A DNA stretch of 41,545 bases from Bremia lactucae (GCF_004359215.1 NC_090614.1:625393-666937); one strand, 5' to 3'; numbered from the stretch's first letter, positions 10,151 to 19,728 are shown. Numbers and translations are program-made. Notes: generated from the letters alone by a model not told the origin.

Positions 10151-11905
10151 GGTCGATTTTGTGTCGAGTGCTATTATCCTTAGGAACTCGCACGGTACTG
10201 ATCAGGAAGACATCCTTAAACTCTATAAATCGTTATATAAAGGATTTTTCTTTAAATACTTCCAGGATTCATACGTAACACGTTAATTCCGAGCCTTATC
10301 ATCGAGGACACTTTTGTCCATCGATGAACTACTGAGAAGCCGTTAATTCTCAGGAAATTTTATTGCCGACCGAATATCGGCCACATAGTTGCCATCTGTG
10401 ACATGTACGCCGATCTGCTTTGACTTGCTACTACGCAGATTACACAAGAACCGTTTTTGTTCTAGCGTTGGCAATTGAGTTATCTCCGCAAGTTAACTTT
10501 GGAGGCGCTAATAGATCAAGTGGATATCTCGCTCAATAGATTTAAGTCTGCGATCTTCTAACGATTGGCGTCTAAGTAATTTATTTGACGTCCCACAATC
10601 GACATGGGACTTATATGGCAAATTATTTGACATTTTTACTCAGGTTGATGAGGTTTACCGCATCCCCTGGGGTAGTTACACACAACTTTATTTGTGTGTG
10701 AGGAAGAACTTTTTTCAAAAGGCCTGCAAATTGTTTTGACGTTCCTGGATCAGTAGGGCGCTCCGCACCTACTGACCCCGACCGTTTTTGACGATCTGCT
10801 TCGCCGTTGCGATTTCGCATCAGCGTCGGAGCCGCGTCCTCCGCTGTTCATAGCGAGAGGTTGGCCTTTTCGCTCAGTGGTTTTAGGCACTGACCGTGGG
10901 GCAGGCGAAGTGGCCCGTCTTTTGACGGCGATTACATTTTTGTAACCATTCGTAATTTAAAGAGAGAGGTTTTCCGCTTTCTACCTACGAGAGATTCATG
11001 AGTTCTGGACCTTCCTTTTTTTGTTTCTTGTCGCCTCGGTGGACGAGATTGCACCCGAATGGACAAAAGCCTGTTTCAGGCTAAAGTTCTCCTGTTCCGC
11101 TATAGAGATCGCTAGGTAAAGCGACTCTAATTCTAGCCGGAACAGGTGGGTCTTAACAGGGTCGTCTGTAAGAACTTTAAAAAAACACGGCTACCTGTGT
11201 TTGTCATCAATTAGAAAACTTGCGATACATATAACCAGGTATTGGGTCTGTTGGGCATAAGCATGTCAAACACGCTTGCCCTGCTTTAAATCCGGAATTC
11301 GACTCGAGCCTAGAATTCGGCGCGTGGCGGCTCAAATATTTGTCTGAGCCGGGTCTTAAGGCCTCGTACGACCTAAAGGCTTATGAGTTGTGAAGTTTAA
11401 GCTCCAAGGCCCAAGACTTGGCACGTCCGGCTTCGATGCACATGCCAAATCTCACTTTCATCGCATCATCACTGATACGACGAGTTTCTATAGCGTCGTC
11501 TATCTCGACGAACCAGCTCAAAAGGGAGTCCCTTCACCTTCACCTTAAACTTTACTATTTTAATCTTTAAGCTTTCGGGTCCACGCGGAAGCGTCGGCTC
11601 ATTAGTAGCATATACATGCTACTGTCTCAACAGTGGTGAAGCAAAGTCTCTTTTCTTGGGGCCCGTCGATTTCATGTTGTATGAACTCGGCTACAGCCAC
11701 ATGTTGCTCATCTCCTTGTAAAGCGAACAATATGGCGCTAACGGCTGACCCGCCTTGATGCGCTCGACCGCTCTTCTTCCAAGATCGCTAAAATGAGCGA
11801 AAATTGTACCCGTGTGCGGAAGCCTTTTAAGGGGCTTGGAGGCTTCCCACTTCTTCATCCAACATGTTCTTGTTGGATGAAATGTGCCTAGGCCGTTAAA
11901 CGGAA
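10151..11905 (-). pseudogene. gag and protease remnants of element F
   Basis: From 11860 down, the minus strand matches gag of element C and D in short blocks, including QGKRV.HAYAQ (about 11290-11250), DDPVKTHLFRLELESL.LAIS (about 11165-11100) and FSLKQAF. The 10820-10623 frame reads NGEADRQKRSGSVGAERPTD then PGTSKQFAGLLKKVLPHTQ, the linker between gag zinc knuckle and protease. The protease active site (about 10620-10560) is damaged (IVGRQINYLDANR). No intact frame remains. Confidence 0.65.
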
Positions 11906-11909
11906 TTTG

Positions 11910-11920
11910 AAGTGATACCA
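11910..11920 (-). promoter_or_regulatory. Primer-binding site of element F
   Basis: The minus strand reads TGGTATCACTT two bases inside the LTR end. The first ten bases are identical to the site of element E, and the site differs by one base from those of elements D and LTR1. It is the place where a tRNA 3' end primes minus-strand DNA synthesis. Confidence 0.6.
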
Positions 11921-11922
11921 GG

Positions 11923-12316
11923 TGAAAGGAGCACCTCATGTTAGTACTGATAACAGTACTAGTCAACCTACACTGATTTCAGTTAAGGTGAAATGTCTCA
12001 ATTATTCACGTAAACGACGTGTAGTGGAAGGTTCTAAATAGCTAAGAAGTCTAAGATACTATTGGTTAATTCTAAGGCTTTAGAATAGGTAAAAAATGAA
12101 ATTGTACTAATATATCAAGTTCTTTCATAGCGATCTTTTATCGCCTAATCCTGTTACGATTAGCGGGGTTAAGTTACTTAGATCAATCAGTCAATAGAAC
12201 TTATATCTTATTGCGTCAATGTTTCAAAATATTTGGTAATATTGGAATTAATTAGTCAAATAAGTATATGATAATAATAGGGAGCCGGTATTGCCACACA
12301 CCCTTTCGGTATAACC
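11923..12316 (-). repeat. 5' LTR of element F, family X
   Basis: It matches the element C LTR (37469-37918) over TAGTACTGATAA..AGTACTAGTC, CTACACTGATTTCAG, CGATCTTTTATC, GATTAGCGGGG and the AT-rich AATATTTGGTAATATT core. The outer start is near 12316 (TGGTTATACCGAAAGGGTGT on the minus strand). Two stem-loops lie close to the primer-site end. Confidence 0.7.
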
Positions 12317-12571
12317 ACGCACCGTCCCCGTCTGTATTGAATAAAAACGTCATATACAATATTTTCACTGTGTGCGTCATTCCTTTGCATCTAAAACTCA
12401 ACAGTTATTCCTTTCAAAGCGTCTTTAGATAGCCCTTTCTGGCCTTTGCCCCCCCCCCTAGATTACATTAGGGAATCGCTATAGCCACACACCCTAATAT
12501 CTACATGGGTGAACTGTATCGGGCGTGACTGCCGCTGGGCACATCAGAAACCGTTCTTTCGTTTGGCGATA
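12317..12571. other. Spacer without recognised gene
   Basis: About 250 bp between the LTR of element F and the TATA/ORF repeat. It holds a run of C near 12450 and two copies of a short CCACACACCCT motif (12283, 12484), the first inside the LTR end. I see no coding support. Confidence 0.4.
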
Positions 12572-12729
12572 CAAAATGTACTGTTTCTAACAGGTGAGAA
12601 AAAGCCAAGAGCACCTGCACTTGATTGGCATGTCAAAAACAGAGCGAAAAGAAAGAGCAGGAAATCGAGCACGAGGGAGAAGTTGAGCTGGAAATAGACG
12701 ACAAGGGTCGGAGGCGCGCTCTTGCACAT
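12544..12729 (-). CDS. Short ORF with signal-peptide or membrane-like N-terminus, copy 1
   Basis: The minus-strand ATG at 12729 gives 61 residues: MCKSAPPTLVVYFQLNFSL then VLDFLLFLFALFLTC then QSSAGALGFFSP. Residues about 9-34 are strongly hydrophobic and end in a small-residue region, so it could be a signal peptide or a membrane segment. A TATTTAAAAG box lies about 85 nt upstream (12809-12822). The same frame is open in the partner repeat at 38395. Between the two copies I counted by eye about 8, 7 and 13 differences at codon positions 1, 2 and 3, which mildly favours coding. It resembles no family I know, and it may be only the 5' end of a larger gene. Confidence 0.35.
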   Translation of the reverse strand: MCKSAPPTLVVYFQLNFSLVLDFLLFLFALFLTCQSSAGALGFFSPVRNSTFCIAKRKNGF

Positions 12730-12924
12730 GCATGTTAGTCTTTGGAGGTCAAGCTTAGATGATTTTTTTTACTTCACTTCTACCAACTTTTGCGGAAGTG
12801 CATGCTTCCCTTTTAAATAGGCGAATCTAAGAGCTCTTCGTTTGTACCCACCATGAGCGCAAGCAAGCCACAATATCCTTTGTTTCAGATTTTGTCAACT
12901 TTCGCTCGTAATATTTTTCTAAAA
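12572..12924 (-). repeat. TATA/ORF repeat, copy 1
   Basis: The reverse complement matches 38240-38552, from AAATTACGAGCGAAAG to AAACAGTACA, including TTGCTTGCGCTCAT, CGCCTATTT.AAAGG, CACTTCCGCAAAA and CTCCCTCGTGCTC. It directly abuts the start of the element E LTR at 12929. The other copy is in inverse orientation 25 kb away. It is unclassified and could be an old LTR or a duplicated gene promoter with its first codons. Confidence 0.6.
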
Positions 12925-12928
12925 AAAG

Positions 12929-13396
12929 TGTAATGGGGCATACATCGGTTGAAGCACCATTGTTATGGTACATTTACTTTATCGGGTAAAATACCTTTTT
13001 ATCTAGTTTAAAAACAATTGATTGCTTAATCCCATATATTATGGATAAAAATAATATATCTGGCGGCCGAAATCTATTTATAAGTTAGCTAGGGTAAGGT
13101 TTTGGATTAAATAACTAAATGATGTATAGTTCCCATTTGATCTTAAGGTGTCAAGTGCCTTCCTGAGGCTTGCGCATTGATCTATAAGAGATGGAAGCCT
13201 TTCTAAGGTATACACTCTTGGGCACGAGTTGTTACTTGGTTCTACGAACCCCTGAACCCCTTGAACTAGGATTCCTTAAGCTTTAATAGCTTGTACGACT
13301 CCCTGAGTTGTTATACCCATTAGTTGAATAGAACTAAGTGAATCTCTGATTCTGAAAGTCTTCCTCTGGCTTTAGGAGCGAGGTAGCTCCGCTACA
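12929..13396 (+). repeat. 5' LTR of element E (about 468 bp)
   Basis: It starts TGTAATGGGGCA and ends CCGCTACA, giving TGTA..TACA ends, and is placed two bases before the primer site. The second LTR of this element is not visible, so the start is inferred from the TGTAA consensus shared by other LTRs in the window. Confidence 0.6.
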
Positions 13397-13398
13397 CC

Positions 13399-13408
13399 TG
13401 GTATCACT
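13399..13408 (+). promoter_or_regulatory. Primer-binding site of element E
   Basis: TGGTATCACT lies two bases (CC) after the LTR end. The same spacing and nearly the same sequence occur in elements D, F and LTR1. Compare the yeast Ty1 site TGGTAGCGCC, which pairs with initiator methionine tRNA; a similar primer is an inference. Confidence 0.6.
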
Positions 13409-13429
13409 CGTAGTCAATCTACGCCTGAG

Positions 13430-14390
13430 TCTTTACAAGACTAATTTCTCTCGAAAATGGGGAGGTTGCAAAATTGTCAGAAGCGCAACGCGCCGCTTAT
13501 GACAAGCTTAAAACTTTATTTGGGCTTGAAAACGTGGAATTTGTTATCTCCCAGGGACCAGAGGTCCTGCATGCGAGGCTTGAAGCCTTCGTGCGGTACG
13601 AAGCCTCCCTGATCGGTCAGGAGCAGGACCACTTAGCGGCACCTATGCCAAGCCGGTACATCTCTGTACCTGATTCAGAGCCAAAAGCTCGACCGCTAGC
13701 TGTCAACGTGAAGACATTTGAGCGAAAAGAGAAATAAAACTCCCTTTTTGGATTAAGCAGATGGAAATGTCCATTGACTCCGCCTTGTTCTTAACAGAAC
13801 GGCAAAAGGTGGCTATGGCCGTTTCCAAACTTGGAGGAAGAGCCATGGAATGGACATATCGTGCAGCACGCCCATTAAAAACGCTTTTCCCTCATGGGAT
13901 CCGCTGAAACAGCAAATGACGAGCATGTTTGCACCGCCTTATCAGGCTTTTCGCATTGGAGCACGGCTCTTAGCGACTCGACAGGGTAAAAGAACCCGAG
14001 GGGACTTTGTCCAGGAGTTGAGAACTCTCATTGCATCTATGCATCAAGACCCGATGCAAGAAGCAAGTGTAGTGACCATCGGTATGGGAGGTCTCAATGA
14101 GGGCGTCGCCCGGACGGAATTGTTCCGATCTCATCTGGCTACGTTCGAAGAGGCAGTTGCCATAGCGCTATGCGCCGAGTTTGACTTTAAGTCTGCTCGC
14201 GTAAGCACGCCTGTTTACCGAACAAGCTCTTCGAGCACATGGGTTCCGTCTAATAGAGCGGAACTCATTGATTTGAGCCTCGTTGAGGAAGGAGAAGAGG
14301 CTCTTTAAGCTGTGGAACAGCATAACACCATCCGTATATGTTATATGTGCGGAAGCACGAAACATTTACGCTCTACTTGCCCACTTTAAA
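13430..14390 (+). pseudogene. gag of element E with CCHC zinc knuckle
   Basis: The frame 13429-13737 (KLSEAQRAAYDKLKTLFGLE.., no ATG in frame) shifts into ..WIKQMEMSIDSALFLTERQK and VAMAVSKLGGRAMEWTY (13750-13850). It then enters the 152-codon frame 13850-14308 (QAFRIGARLLATRQGKRTRG.., LRTLIASMHQDPMQEASV..). After a stop at 14308 the CCHC knuckle C-YM-C-GSTK-H-LRST-C follows (Cys 14339, 14348, His 14363, Cys 14378). The order capsid-like domain then knuckle is normal for gypsy Gag. At least two frameshifts and one stop make it non-functional as read. The ATG at 13457 is out of frame with the long ORF. Confidence 0.85.
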
Positions 14391-14589
14391 ATTCGCGTAA
14401 AGCTCGAAAGAGCTCCAACTCCGACCTATAGCAGAGATCTGGTTAGGTGAGGGAAAACGTCGATAGCCAGTAGGTGCGGGGCGCCCTACTGGGAAAGACC
14501 TAGGCTCTGTTGAATCTCCAGGAGGTGAGAATAAACAGAAGCTAGCCTTAATTTGCTCGGTGCTCAATCGCACGGGGAGAGAGTACAAG

Positions 14590-14960
14590 CCTGGCTTACT
14601 AGGCGCTCAAGCGACTGCAAAGGGCTTTGATAAGCCGTGGTCATTTTTAATTGACTCAGGAGCGTCTTGCAATTATGCTCGACGCCTTTCCCTTGAAGGA
14701 AGTCAACAATACCTTTAAGCGCTTAGAGCACATGAAGGTGATACAATTACTGTTCGGTTAGCGACTGGGACTCGTGTCACTGTTCCCAAAGTTCCACTGA
14801 ACTTAGTAAATAGTTTCTGGACTTTGACAGTATGGAACGCTGTCTCGTCCTTAATTTGGATTCGAGATATGATCTTATCCTTAATATGGCCTGGTTAGAA
14901 TAATATGAGCCATGGATCGAATGGAGGTATAAGACCTTAGGCGCCACGCGCAATGTTCAT
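14590..14960 (+). pseudogene. Aspartic protease of element E
   Basis: FLIDSGASCNYARRLSLEGS has its catalytic Asp codon at 14653 (D-S-G-A-S). It is followed by GDTITVRLATGTRVTVPKVP, a typical retropepsin flap region, with stops and shifts thereafter (14820-14950). It would cleave the Gag-Pol polyprotein. The active-site variant differs from the D-C-G-A-S of family X. Confidence 0.75.
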
Positions 14961-15210
14961 AGCAAAGTTTTGGAGAGTCATGAACCCACCTTTGCTAGGA
15001 AACAAAAGCGCTATTGGCGCGGATCATTGAATGAGTCTGTCAGTGTTTTAGACATTGGCATGTCTGAGTTAATAAACTAATTAAAAAAACATTAATTCTG
15101 AGCCCGACTCAGCAGAAATAAGTGGAACGGCACGTACTCCGTCGAGTGACACTCGTTATAATAACGAAGCACGAAATGCTGAAAGCATTGTTGGCCTAAG
15201 GCCAAATTAT

Positions 15211-15450
15211 CAAGGGTGCAATATCCCTGAGATACGTAGAGTGGCACGTCTAAGTCCACCGAGTATGGTCGGCCGAGGTGGCATCATACTGAGTGTCAGT
15301 AGTGACACTTTTGGCGGTTCGCCAGGACCTCAAGGGTGCAATATCCCTGGGGCACGTGGAGTGGCACGTCTAAGTCCACTGAGTGTGGTCGACCGAGGTG
15401 GCCTCATACTGAGTGTCAATAGTGACACTATAGGCGGTTCGCCAGGGCAT
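15211..15450 (+). repeat. Two-unit, 120 bp in-frame tandem repeat in the element E spacer
   Basis: CAAGGGTGCAATATCCCTG recurs at exactly +120 bp (15211 and 15331). The units translate as two 40-residue repeats carrying VARLSP.S.V.RGG.ILSV.. and SDT.GGSPG. They lie in the protease-RT spacer, inside an open frame of 104 codons from 15241. Confidence 0.8.
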
Positions 15451-15713
15451 TTTGGGTCAAACCCTTCTAATGCAGGTGAAGCGACACGTAAACATTCGCT
15501 GGATAAGGAAGTTGAGTTACCTAACTCCTTGTTGGATGTCAAATTAGACATATAGAACCAATACAGGCTGGAAAACTAGGGGACGTAAATGTTCCGGCCT
15601 CTAAGAGACGTATTGTCTCCACTCCAAGACAGGATGGACACGAAGCGTGTAAACCCTCATAAAGTGATACGAGTGAGCAAGTACATACGCTTGTAAATGG
15701 CGTAACCGGTAAC

Positions 15714-16800
15714 ATGGAGAGAGAAGTTAGCCTTGCGGCAATCCCTTCGTTAGATGCTCTTTTAAAGCTAGACAAAATGTCTATTGATGAGTGCGGTCGA
15801 GCCTTTAAAGCTGGTGACTTATCTGAAATGGTGGTCATTCGACCTATGGTTGAGTTAAACTCATCGTCACCTCTAGCCGAAGCTGTCCTGGATGATTCAA
15901 AAGCTGCACTTCGTGCGCGAAATGGGTCATCGGTCCTTAAAGATCCTATGGATCCCTTTTATTACTTGATTAATGAATTTCAAGATGTGGTATGTAGTAA
16001 CCCACCATCTGTTTTACCTCCGGATAGAGGTGTTCGTCATGAAATTGACTTGGTTCCGGGAATCAAATACTGTGTCACAAGACAATGGCCTTTACCAAAG
16101 GAGCAGTGTGACGTCATTGACGATTTCTTTCGTGCTAAACACGAGGCTGGAATAGTACGAGAGAGCAAATCTCCTCATTCGACACCGACATTTTGTGTCA
16201 AAAAGCCAAATGGTAAATGACGCAGTGTACATGCTTACAATAAGCTTAATGCTGTCACTATACCAGCACAAACTCCCATTCCTAGAAAGGATATTCTTCA
16301 GAATAACATGGTGGGATGTACAATGCACAGTGCATTAAACTTAGTCCATGGTTACTACCAATTGCTCATGCGAGCTAGCGATATTCCGCTTACAGCGGTT
16401 AGCACCCCAAGCGGCATGTTCTGGGAGCGGCTGGTTATGCCACAAGGGCTATCCAACGCCCCGGTAACATTTAATCGTCTAGTGACGCAACTGTTTCGCC
16501 CTCATCGAGGTTATGCACAGACCTATTTTGATGACATTTTTGTCCATAGTCGTTCGAGCAGGGTCGGTCGGATATGAAAAACCATTTTGACCATTTGCGA
16601 GCAGTGCTCGAGTGCATGCGCACAAACAAATTGTCTGCCAATGCATCTAAATGCATTTTTGGCGCAGAGGAAATTCCTTTTTATAGGATGCTTCATTGGA
16701 AAGCGAGGCCTTAGAGCGGATCCCGCTAAGGTAAAAGCCATTATAGATTGGCCGGTTCCTAAAAACCAAAAGGATTTGCGTAAGTGATTGGGTCTCGCCA
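15714..16800 (+). pseudogene. Reverse transcriptase of element E
   Basis: The frame 15714-16220 covers the pre-RT region and fingers: DPFYYLINEFQDVVCSN, then GVRHEIDLVPGIKYCVTRQW, SPHSTPTFCVKKPNGK, and a stop (TGA) replacing the following codon. The frame 16308-16577 has LVHGYYQLLMRASDIPLTAV, STPSGMFWERLVMPQGLSNA and QTYFDDIFVHS with both catalytic Asp codons (16530, 16533) intact. After a shift, FIGCFIGKRGLRADPAKVKA then IIDWPVPKNQKDLRK follows. Catalytic residues are conserved but the frame is broken at least three times. Confidence 0.9.
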
Positions 16801-17195
16801 ATTATTTACACAAATAAAGCGAAAATTACGCTGATATGGCTAGGCTGTCATCTAATCTCCTAAAAAAGGATACAGAATGGTGCTGGACCAGCACCGAAAA
16901 TAATGCTTTTGGAGCAGTTAAGGATAGTCTTATCCATGCCCCGATTCCGGCACTGCCAAACCCAAAGTGGCCTTTCAGTGTCGTCTGTGACGCATCTGAT
17001 TATGCCGTTGGCAGTGCTCTGTTACGAACAGATGTTGATGGGCATGACAGTGTTATTGGTTCGAGTCTAGACAGCTTAAAGCTGCGGAAAAGAACTACCC
17101 AGTTCATGACAAATAGTTACTTGCTATGAAGCATGCTCTCGTCAAATTCAGAGTTCATCTGCTCGGCTCTAAGCCGTTTATTATTATACAGATCA
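16801..17195 (+). pseudogene. RNase H of element E (C-terminal part deleted)
   Basis: Frame 16836-17129: WPFSVVCDASDYAVGSALLR then TDVDGHDSVIG, a typical gypsy RNase H start with the catalytic CDAS. A shift leads to MKHALVKFRVHLLGSKPFII. At about 17195 the text jumps to the integrase zinc finger (GHLGREKAYSSISQSYWW), so the YTDHASL segment and the RH-INT linker are missing. Confidence 0.8.
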
Positions 17196-17993
17196 ATACT
17201 GTCCTTAGTGGTCATCTCGGTAGAGAAAAGGCCTACAGTTCTATAAGCCAGAGTTATTGGTGGCCCAAGCTTTATAAATGGGTCAGCACATATGTTCGCA
17301 CATGCGGAACGTGCCAACGGATTAACCCTTGGCACGTGCTGCTGCGCTACTGGCGAGTCTTTCCGTCCCCATAGGTTGCTGGAAGTCCATTAGTATGGAT
17401 TTTAGTTTTGGGCTACCGAAAGATTCAGCCGGTAACTCCGGTATCGTGGTCTTTGTTGACTGTTTGAGCAAAATGGCTCATTAAGCGGCCGTGTGGGATT
17501 TCATTGATGGAGGGGGTACAGCTAAGCTGTTTATCGATCGCGTGTTTCGACAACATGGTTTGACGGTGGCAATTGTCTCTGAACGGGACCCCCGTTCACG
17601 AGTAAATTATGGAAATCAATTTTCCGAGTGCTTTGCACCAGATTGGATATGTCCAGTGCGGATCATCCGCAGACCGATGGTCAAACTGAATGTGTCAATC
17701 GCGTCATTGAAAACGTTTTACGCAGCGTGTGTGCTCAGACACCAAAGCGCTGGAGCTCAATGCTCCCAGTAGTGGAGTTTGCGTTTAATAACGCTGTTCA
17801 TGCCTCAACAGGCTGTACTTCGTTCTATGTAAACGGTCTTACCCACCCGCGCGTTCCATTAACGATACCACTGCATGGTTCAGGGCTTGGTGGGGGAGAA
17901 TTGGCCGATAGGCTTGCTGATATTAGCCCTGTTACCGTTCGGAAACAAGTAAGTGAGTTTTTCGCGACGCAATTTAGTGTCTTAAACATTTAA
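17196..17993 (+). pseudogene. Integrase zinc finger and core of element E
   Basis: The HHCC finger is GHLGREK..(x)..TYVRTCGTCQRI (17215-17325). The core has VVFVDCLSKMAH (first catalytic Asp, about 17450), VAIVSERDPR (second Asp, about 17570, where SDRDPR is usual) and DHPQTDGQTECVNRVIENVL (third catalytic residue, about 17655-17710). The last part lies in another frame because of a shift near 17630. VEFAFNNAVHASTGCTSFYV and a C-terminal stretch run to 17993. Confidence 0.85.
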
Positions 17994-18068
17994 GGGATAC
18001 GATGGCTGATAGCCAAGACAATTAAAAAACAAGCAGATACCAAAGGCAGAAGCTGTATTAATTCTTAT

Positions 18069-18737
18069 ATGGTCGGAGACCGAGTTTTACTAAACGCTAA
18101 AAGCCTACCTACCAACTTGGTTCCCGCGGTCTTCAAGACCAAATTGAGCCCGCGCTTTATTGGACCATTTTCGGTCGTGGCCAAGAAGGGCCTAGCTTAT
18201 ACGCTAAACCTTCCCAGCAAGCTGCGTACACACCCAGTGTTTTACGTTGGCTTGCTTAAGCCATATCGGAACCCTTCCTACGTGGACTTGAAGGCACTTG
18301 CGCCGAGACAGGCGGTCGTACCGCAGATTGTTGCATCCTCACCAGGATATCCAACTGGTCCTCTAAACGAGGCTGCTGACGCTCCAGCATCGAAAGACGG
18401 TCCCGAACCGCCTCAAAAGAGCTCTCAACCCGAGCAAGGACCTCACGAAGAAGTTGCACCTCGTGCCGTAGAGCATCAAATGCTTCCGCCGAAATTTCGG
18501 CCCCCTCCCGCGCTGCTTGATGCGCGGGGGAACCTTCAGTTTCATGTGGAGAAACTTTTAAAGCGACGTCGTCGTGAGGGTCAATACCAGTATCTGGTGA
18601 AGTGGCTAGGGTACCCCTCTTCTGAAAACTCTTGGGAGTTCGAGGTACCTCTTCGGCAAGATTGCCCGTACGCCGTTGACGTTTTTGAGCGCCAAGCTCA
18701 GGGTCAACTCGCGTCAAACGACGCTTCCCACCACTAA
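18069..18737 (+). CDS. Integrase C-terminus of element E: GPY/F module plus chromodomain (222 codons open)
   Basis: Residues 1-66 hold the GPY/F module (KLSPRFIGPFSVVAKKG.. and HPVFYVGLLKPY). Residues 70-155 form a Pro/Gln-rich linker. Residues 158-207 form a chromodomain (FHVEKLLKRRRREGQYQYLV then KWLGYPSSENSWEFE). Chromodomains on integrases direct insertion by binding chromatin marks, and this makes element E a chromovirus-like gypsy. It is the longest undamaged coding piece of the element, although it is separated from the INT core by a stop. The opposite strand is also open here (see 18256-18814). Confidence 0.85.
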   Translation: MVGDRVLLNAKSLPTNLVPAVFKTKLSPRFIGPFSVVAKKGLAYTLNLPSKLRTHPVFYVGLLKPYRNPSYVDLKALAPRQAVVPQIVASSPGYPTGPLNEAADAPASKDGPEPPQKSSQPEQGPHEEVAPRAVEHQMLPPKFRPPPALLDARGNLQFHVEKLLKRRRREGQYQYLVKWLGYPSSENSWEFEVPLRQDCPYAVDVFERQAQGQLASNDASHH

Positions 18738-18814
18738 ACGTGGGATTAGGTGGATCTAAAGCCTCAGTGCGGCTTCGATCCTTGGTTGTACGGTCAACCG
18801 AAGCACTGAAATAT
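18256..18814 (-). CDS. Open antisense frame with coiled-coil signature, opposite the element E chromodomain
   Basis: The minus strand is open for about 186 codons from the N gap to a stop at 18256. It has a basic segment (SGGKRRLTRVDPELGAQKRQ, then RR) followed by leucine heptads in FDALRHEVQLLREVLARVES, SFEAVRDRLSMLERQ and RLEDQLDILVRMQ. It ends within the complement of the GPY/F segment, the same relative place where the family-X antisense ORF2 ends. The overlap with a well-conserved chromodomain makes a chance open frame the main alternative. Confidence 0.3.
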
Positions 18815-19285
18815 NNNNNNNNNNNNNNNNNNNNNNNNNNNNNNNNNNNNNNNNNNNNNNNNNNNNNNNNNNNNNNNNNNNNNNNNNNNNNNNNNNNNNN
18901 NNNNNNNNNNNNNNNNNNNNNNNNNNNNNNNNNNNNNNNNNNNNNNNNNNNNNNNNNNNNNNNNNNNNNNNNNNNNNNNNNNNNNNNNNNNNNNNNNNNN
19001 NNNNNNNNNNNNNNNNNNNNNNNNNNNNNNNNNNNNNNNNNNNNNNNNNNNNNNNNNNNNNNNNNNNNNNNNNNNNNNNNNNNNNNNNNNNNNNNNNNNN
19101 NNNNNNNNNNNNNNNNNNNNNNNNNNNNNNNNNNNNNNNNNNNNNNNNNNNNNNNNNNNNNNNNNNNNNNNNNNNNNNNNNNNNNNNNNNNNNNNNNNNN
19201 NNNNNNNNNNNNNNNNNNNNNNNNNNNNNNNNNNNNNNNNNNNNNNNNNNNNNNNNNNNNNNNNNNNNNNNNNNNNNNNNNNNNN
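18815..19285. other. Assembly gap (N run, 471 bp)
   Basis: All bases are N. It separates the 3' end of element E (+) from the gag of an LTR1 element (-). The true length is unknown, so frames must not be joined across it. Confidence 0.98.
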
Positions 19286-19728
19286 GCGACACCGCATTGC
19301 TCCACGGCTAAAAGCCAGTGGACAATCGTGTGCGCTGCAGTTCCATCGAACTTGGGCGGGTCCATCCGAATGGGCCTCGGCTGATGCGGCCGGGCAGAGA
19401 GCATCTCAACAGTCCTGTTGAGAGCCTCGCTCCGAGGCTGCTCATGCCTCAGCTCATCCTGAGTCTGAGTGACGGACTTCGCCGCAGCATGGCTCTGTGC
19501 CTCGGACGTGGCCCTCCGCTGTCCGGGCACGAATGCCTCAAACTGCTCCAACTGAGCAACATGTTGATCAAGAGGACTACGCAGGAGCCTGACCAGGGCT
19601 TGTTCACCAAGTCCCTGCGCCATAAGCCCTGCCACCTCCCGATGATGCTCGGAGAGGTGAGGGAAATGAGCCGAATGAGGCTCATTCTCACGTACACACG
19701 CAGAGATGCGGGTCGTGGGAAGGATTTC
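19286..19728 (-). CDS. gag of an LTR1-family gypsy element (partial)
   Basis: The minus-strand frame is open from inside the LTR through the primer site to the gap. The Gag proper probably starts near AGLMAQGLGEQALVRLL, followed by a Gln/Arg/Glu-rich coil. The conserved segment RPIRMDPPKFDGTAAHTIVH then WLLAVEQCGV is the start of a gypsy capsid-like domain. The frame is unbroken in the visible part, so this copy may be younger than family X copies. The rest is hidden in the gap. Confidence 0.7.

Larger units (their letters stand above)
8276..12316 (-). mobile_element. Ty3/gypsy element F (family X), minus strand, truncated
   Basis: From right to left it has LTR (12316-11923), primer site (11920-11910), gag, protease, RT, RNase H and the first part of integrase, ending abruptly at 8276 against the LTR of element A. 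The antisense module and 3' LTR are absent. Every coding part has stops. Gene order and sequence match elements A and C. Confidence 0.8.
12929..18814 (+). mobile_element. Ty3/gypsy element E with chromodomain
   Basis: LTR (12929-13396), primer site (13399), gag with CCHC knuckle, DSGAS protease, spacer with tandem repeat, RT (FDD), RNase H, integrase, GPY/F and C-terminal chromodomain all lie in order on the plus strand. The 3' LTR would fall in the N gap. The element is only moderately decayed, with scattered stops and shifts and one deletion between RNase H and integrase. It belongs to a different family from X. Confidence 0.9.
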
